64,000 nucleotides of DNA from Prorocentrum cordatum (GCA_963575745.1 CAUYUJ010015712.1:93433-157432); one strand, 5' to 3'; shown: positions 1 to 10,812, counted from the first letter of the stretch. Notes: a model not told the origin generated them from the letters alone. Program-made: numbers and translations.

Positions 1-2
1 CG

Positions 3-2204
3 TGGCTCGCCCGAACTAAAGGAGCAGCCAAATGCACTGCCTGGCAGCTGGCGCTCCTCCTGAACTACCTGTCGGGCGGGGACCACACCCAACAGCGACG
101 ATCCCGATCAAACACGTCAGCTGACCCCAGCCCCATCTGCCGATACTGCGACGAGGAAGAGGAAACTCAGGAGCACACTGTCCGCGACTGCAAGTGCTGG
201 GCCCGAGAAAGACTCCCTCTCACCACCCTCATCAGTGACGAGCAGTGGGCCCGTCTTCCGCCGCACACAAGACACTGCGGGCTCTTCGATGAAGACCCAG
301 CCCTCCTCGACCTGCAGGCCGACCTCGCGAGGGACCCGCTACCTCAGCCCATACCGCGGCCCCCCCCTGAGGGAGATCCTGCGGCTTCAGCCCAGGACTC
401 CTACACCACCTACCTTGACCACGACACTGGTTGGACATGGGTCTACGCTGCCACGGACGGTGCATGCACCAACCAAGCCATCCCATTGCTAGCACGAGCG
501 GGCTACGGCGTCTACTACGGCATCGACCACCGCATGAACTACAGTGCACGCGTTCACGGCCTAACGCAGAACGCCCAGCTTGCGGAGACCCTCGCCATTG
601 TCCACCTCACGGCATGTGCTGAACGGCCCGTGCACGTTTTCGTGGACAACCAGGCGGTGGTCGATGGGTTCCAAAGCATCATCGACGGACACCCAGCACC
701 GCAGGGCACGCACGTGGAGCTCTGGGAAAAGATCCACCGATGTGTTATGGCCAAGCCCAACATGTTCCGCGTCGAGAAAATCGCCAGCCACCTGGGAGAC
801 ATGGGCATCGACCTCGGGCTCATCGGGCCCATTGCGGAGGAGTTCAATCGTCAGGCTGACGCCCTCGCCACAACGGCGGCACGCACTCACAACCTTCCAG
901 ACGACATTGTCGAAGCTGCCAAAACACGACATCGCCAAGCGACCGTGCTTCATGGGGTCGCTGTCGCCATCTACGAGCGCAGACACCGCACACTCCCGCT
1001 CCCACACCGCAGGGCTGGGTTTACAGCTGCGGAACTCAACAAAATGGAACCAAACCCCCTGCTGTCGGACCAGGCACCACCCGCGGCTGGACCAGACATC
1101 CCACAGAACCCGGACGAGCTCTGGGCCGAGGCCCAACGGGCGATATTCGACGAACAGGAGGACGACCCGTTCGGCTTCGGCGGGGGACTTGACTTCCTAG
1201 GCGACGGGCCAGCCAGCGCCAACCTTGCCCCGTCGGGCATCCGCACGACGCCCTCGACTCCGCCACCGAGAGCGGCACCGCACCCACATGACGACGCCGC
1301 TCACCTCCAAGACGCTGACGAACAGGAGGACGACCCGTTCAGCTTCGGTGGGGGATTGGACGTCTTGGACGACGGCCCAGCCAGCGACAACCCTGCCCCG
1401 TCGGGCAACCTCTCGACGCCTACCGCGACTCCGTCTCCGAGAGCGACATCGCTCCCATATGATGATATCGGTCACCGCCAAGACGCCGACGACGACCTGG
1501 GTGACCCCCGCGGACTGAGTGGCATAGACGACGCACCGCCGACACCCCACGCTGCCGACCATGCCGCCCTATCGAGACGCCACCCTACTACGCGGCTGAC
1601 CTCAGAGCCCTCGCACGGCATCATGATTGGTCCCACCGCGCAAACCACTCCGCCCCCCCACCAGCGGCAGCCCGCGGGGGCGGCTTCAGCCCCCCCGCAG
1701 GGCACTGAACCAGGCAGGCCCTCGCACCCCGTCCACGCTTCCATCGTTGCTGAGCGAGAGGATGCGGCTCTCCCGACCTCTCGGGGCGTGGCCCTAGCGG
1801 CTCCAGCCCTGGGGCCGCGTGCTCCCCTCCAGTCACCTTTCAAGGGTGACGGACGTCAGCATACAGGGTGCCGTACTACGCTAGTCCACCACCTGGCCAG
1901 GCGTACCGAGGACCTCGCCCCTGTCACGAGGCCCGCGGCCGCTGGCACTGAGCAGCCACCCCTCACCGACCGCGAAACCGAGCTGTCCCAGGCTATGGCC
2001 GCTCTCCAGCAGAGGTGTGCTGCTCTCGCCGCGGACCTCGCCGCCGCTCAAGCCCGTCAAGGCCCTCTACTCCAGCGCCTCCACAGCGCCGGGCGAGCCT
2101 TCGCCGAGCTGCTTACGCCCTCGCCCGATGGTGCCGTGCCGTCACTCACCATCCAAGCTATGCTGTCATCGTTCCGCGGCGCTCCACCTGGTGCCCCGCG
2201 CTAA
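3..2204 (+). CDS. Retroelement ORF, 3' part: zinc motif, RNase H and long repetitive coiled-coil tail (5' end outside window)
   Basis: The frame is open from the first bases of the window to a TAA at 2202-2204, giving 733 visible residues; the start lies to the left. Residues 46-63 form C-x2-C-x8-H-x4-C, the zinc motif usual after the RT of LINE-type ORF2 proteins. An RNase H fold follows, with the four acidic residues visible: D152 (TDGA), E195 (LAET), D215 (VDNQAVV) and D286 (NRQADALA). RNase H removes the RNA strand of the cDNA hybrid during retrotransposition. After about residue 310 the protein is Pro/Ala/Asp-rich, contains two 56-residue repeats, and ends in a predicted coiled coil (about 660-715, heptad Leu/Ala with ELSQAMAALQQRC). 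No RT domain is visible because the window starts too late. The lack of stops suggests a recent copy. The RNase H call is firm; the role of the tail is unknown. Confidence 0.8.
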   Translation, partial: WLARTKGAAKCTAWQLALLLNYLSGGDHTQQRRSRSNTSADPSPICRYCDEEEETQEHTVRDCKCWARERLPLTTLISDEQWARLPPHTRHCGLFDEDPALLDLQADLARDPLPQPIPRPPPEGDPAASAQDSYTTYLDHDTGWTWVYAATDGACTNQAIPLLARAGYGVYYGIDHRMNYSARVHGLTQNAQLAETLAIVHLTACAERPVHVFVDNQAVVDGFQSIIDGHPAPQGTHVELWEKIHRCVMAKPNMFRVEKIASHLGDMGIDLGLIGPIAEEFNRQADALATTAARTHNLPDDIVEAAKTRHRQATVLHGVAVAIYERRHRTLPLPHRRAGFTAAELNKMEPNPLLSDQAPPAAGPDIPQNPDELWAEAQRAIFDEQEDDPFGFGGGLDFLGDGPASANLAPSGIRTTPSTPPPRAAPHPHDDAAHLQDADEQEDDPFSFGGGLDVLDDGPASDNPAPSGNLSTPTATPSPRATSLPYDDIGHRQDADDDLGDPRGLSGIDDAPPTPHAADHAALSRRHPTTRLTSEPSHGIMIGPTAQTTPPPHQRQPAGAASAPPQGTEPGRPSHPVHASIVAEREDAALPTSRGVALAAPALGPRAPLQSPFKGDGRQHTGCRTTLVHHLARRTEDLAPVTRPAAAGTEQPPLTDRETELSQAMAALQQRCAALAADLAAAQARQGPLLQRLHSAGRAFAELLTPSPDGAVPSLTIQAMLSSFRGAPPGAPR
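1152..1487 (+). repeat. Two tandem 168-bp in-frame coding repeats
   Basis: Copies at 1152-1319 and 1320-1487 each encode about 56 residues starting EQEDDPF and ending HRQDAD or HLQDAD. The unit is a multiple of three, so it lengthens the tail of the RNase H protein without breaking the frame. The copies differ at many positions, including silent ones, so the duplication is not very recent. Confidence 0.85.
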
Positions 2205-2985
<781 letters not shown>

Positions 2986-2986
2986 A

Positions 2987-3825
2987 CGGGCTCGTGAGAT
3001 CAGCCAGGGTGGCTCCCCCTTGGGGCTCCCAAATGATGCCCCTGGCAGCGTTTTGTGACCATGAGGCTCTCAAGAGATACATGTTTGGGAGGCCAAACGG
3101 CAATTCTAGCTGAGGCGTCCCACCAAAATCGGCGCGAACGGGCTCGTGAGATCAGCCAGGGTGGCTCCCCCTTGGGGCTCCCAAATGATGCCCCTGGCAG
3201 CGTTTTGCGACCATGAGGCTCTCAAGAGATACATGTTGGGGGCGCCAAACGGCAATTCTAGCTGAGACGTCCCACCAAAATCGGCGCGAACGGGCTCGTG
3301 AGATCAGCCAGGGTGGCTCCCCCTTGGGGCTCCCAAATGATGCCCCTGGCAGCGTTTTGTGACCATGAGGCTCTCAAGAGATACATGTTGGGGGCGCCAA
3401 ACGGCAATTCTAGCTGAGGCGTCCCACCAAAATCGGCGCGAACGGGCTCGTGAGATCAGCCAGGGTGGCTCCCCCTTGGGGCTCCCAAATGATGCCCCTG
3501 GCAACGTTTTGTGACCATGAGGCTCTCAAGAGATACATGTTGGGGCGCCAAACGGCAATTCTAGCTGAGGCGTCCCACCAACAATCGGCGCGAACGGGCT
3601 CGTGAGATCAGCCAGGGTGGCTCCCCCTTGGGGCTCCCAAATGATGCCCCTGGCAGCGTTTTGTGACCATGAGGCTCTCAAGAGATACATGTTGGGGAGG
3701 CCAAACGGCAATTCTAGCTGAGACGTCCCACCAACATCGGCGCGAACGGGCTCGTGAGATCAGCCAGGGTGGCTCCCCCTTGGGGCTCCCGAATGATGCC
3801 CCTGGCAGCGTTTTGTGATCATGAG
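2987..3825. repeat. Satellite of about 152 bp, five full copies and one partial
   Basis: Units begin with CGGGCTCGTGAGATCAGCC at 2987, 3140, 3291, 3443, 3595 and 3747, spaced 153, 151, 152, 152 and 152. The copies are very similar, differing in single bases and in a short run near the word GTTGGGG. The last copy breaks off near 3823. Confidence 0.95.
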
Positions 3826-3839
3826 AGAGTGTGAGTGTG

Positions 3840-3930
3840 AGCTTCATATATCTTATCTTACCTTATCATATCTTGTGCTATCTTATCTTATCTTGTAGTA
3901 TCTTATCTTGTCTTGTCTTATCTGGTGACT
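3840..3930. repeat. TTATC-type pentanucleotide array
   Basis: Imperfect 5-bp repeats (TATCT/TTATC) directly after the last partial satellite copy. Confidence 0.85.
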
Positions 3931-4075
3931 ATCATTGGGAGGAGGGAGGCGCGAGCGGGAGGAAGAAGGAGGAGGAGGAGTGGGAGGCGTCAGAGTAATA
4001 ACAAGAACCCCAATCCTTAGGATATGGGGAACAAACACATCTTCATCGACATCAGCATCGCCGACGCAGTTTGAA

Positions 4076-4096
4076 CCATGGCCATTTTGTGTGCAG
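4076..4096 (+). other. Possible decayed spliced-leader copy
   Basis: Fifteen of 21 bases agree with DinoSL, including the central GGCCATTTTGTG. Alone this is within chance expectation for the window. It is listed because it lies 38 bases upstream of the ATG at 4134, the same arrangement as at 5501 and 8348. Confidence 0.35.
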
Positions 4097-4133
4097 GTTT
4101 TTTCTGGAGCACATCTCTCCCAGAGAACCTGTC

Positions 4134-4850
4134 ATGCCTACCTATGCGCCAGGATGCGCTGCCATCCGCCGCGGGCAGTATCCGTCCAGGTCATCGTGGA
4201 TGGCCGAGCCCGTTATCGTGGATGACATTCCATTCGTCTGCGTTGATAAGCAGGACAGCAAAGTGAACGCGTTCTTGCGCGGCAACTGGAAGATGGTGGA
4301 CGAGCTCGCACGCCTCAGGAACATGCAAGTCGATGAATTGATGGCGCAGGCTGAGCCTGATGAGCAGTTCGACGGCGATGATGACCTACCCGCTGAGCAG
4401 TCGCTGAAGAGAGCGAGGAAGGAGCTGGTTGACGAGATTCCAAAGTACATCGCGGTGACGGCGGTTCCAATAGAGGGTCCCCCGCAGGACGTCAGGGTCT
4501 TGAGCTCGCCCCACTATCGTAACAAACTCTTCTTCGAGTTCTGCGGCAGTAACTGGGAGATGCTGCTGCAGTGCCCACAGCATGTCCCAGTCGAGACGGA
4601 TGATCCCCTTCCCAACGTGGGCCAGCCACGCATTGATTGGGTGGCTTACCGCCGCGCGCTGAAGGTGAACTATTTCCAGAATGGAAAATGGCGCACCAAG
4701 TCCATGCACGTGCCGAAGGGCCACGATCTGCAGGAGCGTGCCAACAGAATCGCTGAGTTGCTCGAGTGCTTCTACCGCTCGCACCATGAAAGGGGCCGGG
4801 GCAGAATCGTCATGCAGCCGGCTCCGAGGGGCTGGTCACGCGTGACGTAG
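4134..4850 (+). CDS. Hypothetical protein, 238 aa, unknown function
   Basis: Open from the ATG at 4134 (MPTYAPG) to TAG at 4848-4850. The frame also extends upstream to 4071, but only through a non-ATG codon, and a possible leader relic sits there. The protein is acidic in the middle (EPDEQFDGDDDLPAEQ), has a short basic run (LKRARKEL) and a C-terminal half rich in aromatic and basic residues (WVAYRRALKVNYFQNGKWR, then ERANRIAELLECFYRSHH). There is no signal peptide, membrane segment or catalytic motif that I recognise. Codon use looks coding and no stop interrupts it, so it is probably a real gene or a young retrocopy. Function cannot be given from the sequence. Confidence 0.6.
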   Translation: MPTYAPGCAAIRRGQYPSRSSWMAEPVIVDDIPFVCVDKQDSKVNAFLRGNWKMVDELARLRNMQVDELMAQAEPDEQFDGDDDLPAEQSLKRARKELVDEIPKYIAVTAVPIEGPPQDVRVLSSPHYRNKLFFEFCGSNWEMLLQCPQHVPVETDDPLPNVGQPRIDWVAYRRALKVNYFQNGKWRTKSMHVPKGHDLQERANRIAELLECFYRSHHERGRGRIVMQPAPRGWSRVT

Positions 4851-5241
4851 ACAGCTTAGGCTGCGTAGGTTTGTAGACTTCGCCGTTGACAGTTTAGGAA
4901 GTCCGTCAAATTCAAGTTAGACCGCAGCAGATCTTGGGGCTGGTTTTCTGTATCTCGCGCTGCGACGGGTCTCCGCGGCCACTCTGCAAGACAAGGGATT
5001 GGGAGCACGGGGTCAACCAACGTGATGATGCAGAAAAGTAACACCTCGCACAACATAGTCACATCATCGTGGTATTGAATTGCATCACGTCAGTCACCAT
5101 AGTCATGATCATCACGACGATCACCCAACACAGAAACATGATCATCATACTTGTGCTTTTAGGCCTGACTGAGGACGACCCGAGCGAGATGGGACGACTG
5201 AGCGCCCTGTGATTCCGCTGGGCAGCGCGTGGCGTCTGATT
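4851..5241. other. Spacer, no gene seen
   Basis: Moderate-GC sequence with ATCATCAC-type short repeats near 5055-5150; it probably begins with the 3' UTR of the gene ending at 4850. Confidence 0.4.
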
Positions 5242-5329
5242 GTGCGAACTTCCCAGGAGAAGTTCGCACGCCAAGACCCTTGTCATATCGATGGCTTCTG
5301 ATGTGCGAACTTCGCCTGGGAAGTTCGCG
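5242..5329. repeat. Two tandem hairpins with the same stem
   Basis: Hairpin 1 (5242-5269) has an 11-bp perfect stem, GTGCGAACTTC with its complement, around a 6-nt loop. Hairpin 2 (5302-5329) repeats the stem with one G-T wobble and another 6-nt loop. The starts are 60 nt apart and each is preceded by a TCTGAT-like word. Confidence 0.8.
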
Positions 5330-5500
5330 CACGGAGGTCGTTCGGGAGGTCTCCAGGCTGAGGGGATGGTGGGTGAGGAGGAGGGCGGGGCAGCTTAGGG
5401 GGATGCTGAGGAGGACGAGGCCCTTGGTCCCAGGATGGGTACGAAAGTCAGCGCGCACTTGAGCGCTCAGTGCGACGACCTTGGGTCACCGCACCACGCG

Positions 5501-5521
5501 CCGTAGCCATTTGTGCTGAAG
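5501..5521 (+). other. Decayed spliced-leader (DinoSL) relic
   Basis: CCGTAGCCATTT followed by GTGCTGAAG: 18 of 21 bases match DinoSL, with all three mismatches in the 3' half. It ends 55 bases before the ATG of the next gene-like unit, the position of a leader on a reverse-transcribed mature mRNA. Confidence 0.75.
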
Positions 5522-5576
5522 CTTTCTTTGGCGCTATCGCTAGCTTAGCCTGCTGGCCAACGCGCTCCAGTCGATC

Positions 5577-6915
5577 ATGCAGATGCTACCGAGCGAAAGT
5601 GCAGGTGCTCGCATCGTTTCTGCCATCCGCTCAAGGGTATCATTTACCGATGCGCAGGCCAGGGCAGGTCTGGACAGAGATGCGCTTACCCAAGGGCAGG
5701 CAACCCAGATCACCTCCCTCGTCCAGACGACCACGGGACTCTCCGTCGATGGTGCGACCCTGATCTCGAACGAACTCCAAGTCGGGCCTTGGAGCCCACC
5801 GCAGATGGCAGCGATCGCAGGCGAGGTTCGGCGCGCTTTCGACGGAGGTGGCCCTCAGGCGACAGTGAAGGCCAGGGGCCAGCAGCAGTGCATCCACCTC
5901 GAAAACTTCCTGACCGAGGCCGATTGGGCCTTCCTGAAGAACGCGGACTTCGCCATCGAGCCGAAGCTGCGTCTCGTGTCGATGCGCGTGCACAGGATTG
6001 GCATATCATGCCCCGCGGAGTCTCTCCAGAAACGCGCAGCTGCATTGTTCATGTGGCTGGCGTAAGGGGACGCAGCCAACCCGTCCGACATCCTCCCCAA
6101 TGCGAAGCAGATCCAGAAGCACCTTAAGCACTACGACAAGCAGTGCCCATTTCCGTTCGCCCACATCCAGAGCTACCCGCACGACGCGAAGCTCCTGCCA
6201 CAAGCTCTCGTCCAGCATGCCTACGATGCGGGGACTGAAGCCGTCGCGCCCCCCCGACGAGGTGAGAGGGTACGACGCTCTCATGCCCGACCCCGCCATC
6301 AGAAGGTCTCACAAGACCATCAGCAAGCCTCGTCAGCCTGCTCTCCCTGGCCCGACGGCGGATGATCAGCTCTCGCAGTTTTCGATGCCGCAGAACCCGA
6401 TGGCCTTGATGGCCATGATGAGCACCACGATGATGCACATGATGAAGTCTGTGGAGAATGTCAATGGTGTGGCTACCGACCCTGCTGTTCACTTGAAGGG
6501 CCTGAGGCCGAAGTGCAAGGCCCGACCAGGACCCCGACAGAGTGCCGAGCCAGGAGACCTGTTCCTTCCTGCTCTCCCTGGCGCTGGCAGCGACAGCCAG
6601 GGCTCGAGTTCGCTGGGATCTCCGGCGGCGTCGGAGACCCTAGCGCTTCAAGATGCCACCGACGGTGGTGACAAGGGTTCTCCCGCTGGTGTCATTGTGG
6701 ACTCTCCCACTTCGACCGACGATAGAACGGCCGAGGCCGCCGCCATTGACTTCGAGGGAAAGATGGTCGCCGCAGCTAGCGGCGGCAAGGCCAAGGGCAA
6801 GGCGAAGGGCAGGGGCGCCTCGGCCAAGGGCAAGGCCAAGGGCAAGGCCAAGGCCAAGCCCAAGGTGGCGCCCAAAGCCAAGGCAGCTGCAGGGTCAGGT
6901 GCATCTGCGTCATAA
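5577..6915 (+). pseudogene. Broken family protein with Lys-Ala-Gly-rich tail, unknown function
   Basis: Starts at ATG 5577, right after the leader relic. The first frame (MQMLPSESAG...) runs to TAA at 6063-6065 and then continues in the same frame with coding-like sequence (GDAANPSDILPNAKQIQK) until about 6250. There the reading moves to another frame at a run of seven C (about 6246-6254) and continues to TAA at 6913-6915. The N-terminal part has a compact motif, CIHLENFLTEADWAFLKN, that reads like a conserved globular domain. Then comes a Met-rich stretch (MALMAMMSTTMMHMM), an acidic Ser/Thr region and a tail of GKAKGKAKG-type repeats, likely to bind nucleic acid. One stop and one homopolymer frameshift make this a pseudogene or a misassembled gene. 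Together with the leader relic, it looks like a processed retrocopy. Confidence 0.65.
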
Positions 6916-7477
6916 AAACCACACACGCACACAAACCACGGCCTTCTCTCCCCCCCCTCCCCATCATCCTCGCCCCTCCCCCCCCCCCCTCCCCAGTCCG
7001 GCTTTCGAGAGCTTCCCAATGCGGCCTTTCGAAAACTTTCCCCAGTCCGGCCTTTCGGAGCCCCTCGGGGGGAAGGGGGGGGGGGGGGGTCCCCGCCCTG
7101 ATCTTCTTTCTCATCCTCGTGCACCTGTAATGTTTTCCCAGGGCGCGTGCGCCGTGGCCCAGGGGCCCCCTTCAGCGCGGACTTCGCTCCAGATCCTATT
7201 GGGGAATTATGGTCGAGAGCTTCGGGGGTGATAACAAAAGAGCATATCTGCGCATGCTCGCACACGCGCGTATCTATAGATGTATATACACACGCACGCA
7301 CGCTGAGACCTGACGCGGGATACTGTATTGCAGCAGCAGCGCCGTGTGATCGGATTGGTCTGCCCCCCCTCCTCCTCCTCCTCCTCCTCCTCCTCCTGCT
7401 CCCCCCCCTCCTCCTCCTCCTCCACCCCCGCCTCCTTTTTTGTATGCATACATCGTGTGTGTATTGGTCGTTCTAGT
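6916..7477. other. Low-complexity spacer
   Basis: Runs of C and G (for example 6951-6958, 7077-7090), a short GAAAACTTTCC/CGGCCTTTCG repeat at 6995-7060 and a (CCT)n tract at 7368-7430. No gene seen. Confidence 0.6.
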
Positions 7478-7726
7478 GAGTGGCTTGATTTTCTTTCCAA
7501 GTATGCCGCAGGTGTCAAGAAGCCCAAAGTCCTGGTGGATCTCAGTGACCTGGTCTCGGCGGCTTACGGGAAATTGTGCGCTTCGAGGGGGGGTGCTACG
7601 ACGAGTGCCTACCGTGGGGCTGAGAAGAGGGCATCGAATGCTGGTTTGAGTAAAGCTCAGATTAATGAGACGGCCAAGATGGCATGCGCCGAAGCTGCGG
7701 CCACTTGGGATCGCCTCTGCAAGTAG
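7478..7726 (+). CDS. Short coding-like segment, possibly a 3' exon or gene remnant
   Basis: The open frame ends at TAG 7724-7726. It reads WLDFLSKYAAGVKKPKVLVD, then Ala-rich helical sequence ending AATWDRLCK. Upstream of about 7478 the same frame is only a proline/serine tract from (CCT)n, so the true start is not visible; the tract followed by CAG at 7508-7512 could be a splice acceptor. No function is recognised, and it may belong to the unit ending at 6915 or be separate. Confidence 0.3.
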   Translation, partial: EWLDFLSKYAAGVKKPKVLVDLSDLVSAAYGKLCASRGGATTSAYRGAEKRASNAGLSKAQINETAKMACAEAAATWDRLCK

Positions 7727-8347
7727 ACGTTGCAATGCCATAGCGCCGTGGCCACTGCGATGCAAAGGCATCGTCTGGAACTTTTGCGTGTGCTCGGTAT
7801 AGGGGTTTGTCTGGCACGCGCGCATCTCATTGCATCCCGTCCCCAGTCCTGCTCGTGTATGTACGCATAGCTTTCACCACCGCTCCTGCATTGGATGAGG
7901 GGCCACGGCATCCAGCATTGCCGATGCCAACTTCGACTCTGCAGGCCAGGCATAGGTATATAGTGAGCGCCGCAATTGGCTGTCCCTCCTCGCGTTAATG
8001 GCTGACGCGCATGGCCGGGATCGCAGGTTCTAGGGGCGCTTCGCATGGCGCGCTCGTGGACAATCACGTGGCATCTCAATCGCGCCTCCAGTTGGGTTGC
8101 GCCGGTTTGTGTTCGAAAGGTGTGAAACTGCAGGGAGGGGGGCGATGATGTGGAGGAGGAAAAGGAGGAGGAGGAGGAGGAGGAGGGGGACAAGGCAGGG
8201 CCGAGGCGGAGGTGGAGGAGGAGGAGAAGCAAGGGAAGCAGGAGGGGGAGGAGGGAACACAGGACAATGAGTGACACAACGCGCCAACTTTGTGGTTGGT
8301 CCAAAGCATCCATCTACAGTGCAGTCCGTGATCACCATTGCGCCCAC
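7727..8347. other. Spacer with (GGA)n at 8148-8250
   Basis: Mixed sequence without a convincing ORF, then about 100 bp of GGA-rich repeat. Confidence 0.5.
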
Positions 8348-8368
8348 CCGTGGCCATATGTGCTCAAG
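8348..8368 (+). other. Decayed spliced-leader (DinoSL) relic
   Basis: CCGTGGCCAT then ATGTGCTCAAG: 17 of 21 bases match DinoSL, including the 3' GCTCAAG. It ends 25 bases before the ATG at 8394. Confidence 0.7.
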
Positions 8369-8393
8369 CTTTTGCCCCTGAGGTCTCACTGAC

Positions 8394-10390
8394 ATGTCAG
8401 AACCGCCGCGAAAGAAAACCCGTCTGCATGAGTATGGGAGGGAGTCGTTCCTCACTGCATCTGCCTTGAACAAAGTTTTGAGGATGGCAGTGGAGGAAGA
8501 TGTACCTGAACATGCCAGCCGACAATCAATTGCGAGGGCACGGGAGAAAGCTGCATCTGTGTCGACATCGTTTGGGCCCGTGCTTCGAGAGGTGGAGCTG
8601 CCGACCGGGAACGGCAAGGTCAAGATATGGCTTCAACGTCCCTTCGCGTTCTTAGAGGCGTTGTGCCAACGCTCAACAGACTTCAAGTCTTTTCTGGAAG
8701 CAAGCCTTGATATATTCAGTAATCGGTGCGGGGTGCTGCTCTACAGTGACGAAGCCACACCAGGCAATCCTCTTGGTCATATAAATATGCGTAAGACACA
8801 GTGCATATATTGGTCACTGAGAAACTTCAGCTTCCCTGCTCTGTCCAACGAAAACAGTTGGTTCGCAATTGCATGTGTGAGTGCGTGTTTAGTTGATCAG
8901 CTCGACGGCGGTGTGAGTGATCTCATGAAGGTCATCAGCAAGTATTTCTTTGGGGGTAGACATATGCGACGTGACCTTCGACAGGGTGTGGAGTTCTGGC
9001 TGCCTGGGGAGCGATGTCCCAGGATTTTGACTGGGTGATTGAAAATATTAGTTCAGGACGGACGCGCCCACAAGTTCGCATTTGAATGCAAAGGTTGGGG
9101 AGGCTACAACTGTTGCGCTCTATCTGCAAACTGCGTGTCAAAGGATTGCCCGTGGTATCCAGGCGACAACGGCTACCTCGTGAGCCGCGCTGAACTCAAC
9201 ATTGCCAAGTACGAGTTTCACGATGACAGCTCGATCCGAGGCATCCAACTTAGGCTGAGACAGGTTGCAAATGATAGCCCAGGGGACCTGGCAGACTTGG
9301 AACAACTTTTTGGCTATAACTACGTTGCCAGTGGCATTTTGCAAGACGACGACGTCCCCTTTTCAATGATTTCAGTCTGGGGGGGGGGGGAATGCATGTC
9401 TATTTGGTGGATGGGATACCTCTTCTCGAAACGCGTGAACTCTTTCGGAGACTGCGCAAAGTCAACGAGCATCTTGGCAACGATTCGTTTAACGAGTATC
9501 TGAAGCATTTTTGTTGGCCTCAAGGCTACGATGATGCCGAAAATTTGTGCAAGAAAAGCGTGCCAGGGGGTGCTGCGAGCGAATGGCTGTCCGCAGTGCC
9601 TGTCATCCAAAAATATGTGATGGACGTGGTCATCCGCGCTGATGGATGCAACAAGGTCCAAAAGGAAGTGGCCAGCGTGCTAAAACTTTGTGGTGTGATA
9701 GAGTTGCTGCAAATTGTCAATGATGGAAGCGTCGCGCCCGACCAGCTTGAAGAGTGCGTCCTTGACCACCTGCGCTTGCATCAGCAAGCATGCGGCTTTA
9801 GTTTGTGGAAGCCGAAAAGCCACAGCGCTATACATCTTGGTGGTCAACTTCGCAAGCAGGGAATCCTACTGAGCACGTTCCTCATGGAACGCAAACACAA
9901 GGTATGCAAAATATGTACGACGCCTCGTGCAAATACCAGGCCTGATGGAAGAGATCACGGTCCAGCATTGTTACGAAATCGAATAGGGCCCATTGGTTCA
10001 CTCAGGCTTGGTGTCCCCTCGGCAGGGCAGCGCGAAATTTGCAGCTGCGATTCGGGCTTATCTGCACTGGGCTCCTTCTGACACGGTCTTGACCTCGAAG
10101 GAAATTCGGGTTCGACCGTCGTATCGTGCAGATGAACGACACCGTTGCTTATCATGTTGGCGGCAAGGTTTTTTTTGCCAAGTGTACTTTCGCACGCAAG
10201 TTTGGGACATGCTTTTATCGTGTGTGTGTCCCGCTGGGAGCTTGTGAAGAGGAGCTCCCTCAATGTGGAGTGCAAGGTGCTTGGCGCACCTGGGCTGGTG
10301 GATGCAAGCTGCCTTCTTGGGAGCTGCGTCTTTGTAGGGGCCTCAGACGGGGGTTTGGCGGAGGTTATCTTGCCCGGCGAGCTTCGGAGG
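8394..10390 (+). pseudogene. Transposase-like dinoflagellate multicopy protein, broken
   Basis: Starts at ATG 8394 with a basic NLS-like PRKKTR. The first frame carries LYSDEATPGNPLGH (D119, E120) and FPALSNENSWF, then meets TGA at 9036-9038. The same frame continues with LVQDGRAHKFAFECKGWGG and a Cys cluster until a run of G at about 9378-9390. Reading then continues in a second frame (HVYLVDGIPLLETR) through PKSHSAIHLGGQL and FLMERKHK. At about 9900 it shifts again (RYAKYVRRLVQIPG, MEEITVQH), and C-terminal fragments continue in other frames to about 10390. The series SDE, QDG-AHK, PK-H and ERKH recalls a very abundant dinoflagellate protein family that resembles DDE transposases. The family match is from memory and transposase activity is inference. 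At least one stop and three frameshifts make this copy inactive, unless the homopolymer ones are sequencing errors. Confidence 0.6.
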
Positions 10391-10525
10391 TCAGCTTTTA
10401 AGGTGCGACTCTGAAATGGGGCTCGTGGGGGTAACACGCAGACAGGTGGGAAGATGACACAGGGAGGGAGATCGAAGCTCGCGCCTGTTGCACGTCTCTT
10501 GCTTCTTGAGACTGAAGACTCGCTG

Positions 10526-10614
10526 GGGAACTCCGCCAGCCTCGCTGGAAAAATCCGCCGAACCCATCTAGGGAATCCGCCAGCATCGCTGGGAAAATCC
10601 GCCGAGCCCATTTT
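10526..10614. repeat. Tandem 45-bp duplication
   Basis: Two copies of a unit containing CCGCCAGC, TCGCTGG and AAAATCCGCCGA, at 10526-10570 and 10571-10614. Confidence 0.8.
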
Positions 10615-10717
10615 GGGAAGGCACGTTGGGTTCTCGTTTTGCCACTGTTGGGTTGGATTCTTCGTCCTCGGCATGCAATGCCGAAGAAACCTCAGCGATG
10701 CAAATGTAAAATATGGC

Positions 10718-10812
10718 CTCCTCCTCCTCCTCCTCCTCCTCCTCCTCCTCCCCCTCCCCTCCTCCTCCCCCCCTCCCCCTCCCTTTCCTCCCACCCTTCC
10801 CTCTCTTCCCCC
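10718..10812. repeat. (CTC)n polypyrimidine tract
   Basis: CTC/CCT trinucleotides grading into C-rich sequence. Confidence 0.95.

Noticed and set aside
9036-9038. TGA recoding (selenocysteine or readthrough) suggested by three in-frame TGA codons at 9036, 32286 and 38668
   Set aside because: The first lies in a pseudogene with other breaks, the others lie between separate ORFs, and no SECIS-like hairpin was recognised. Kept only as a question for the ORF1-ORF2 junction.
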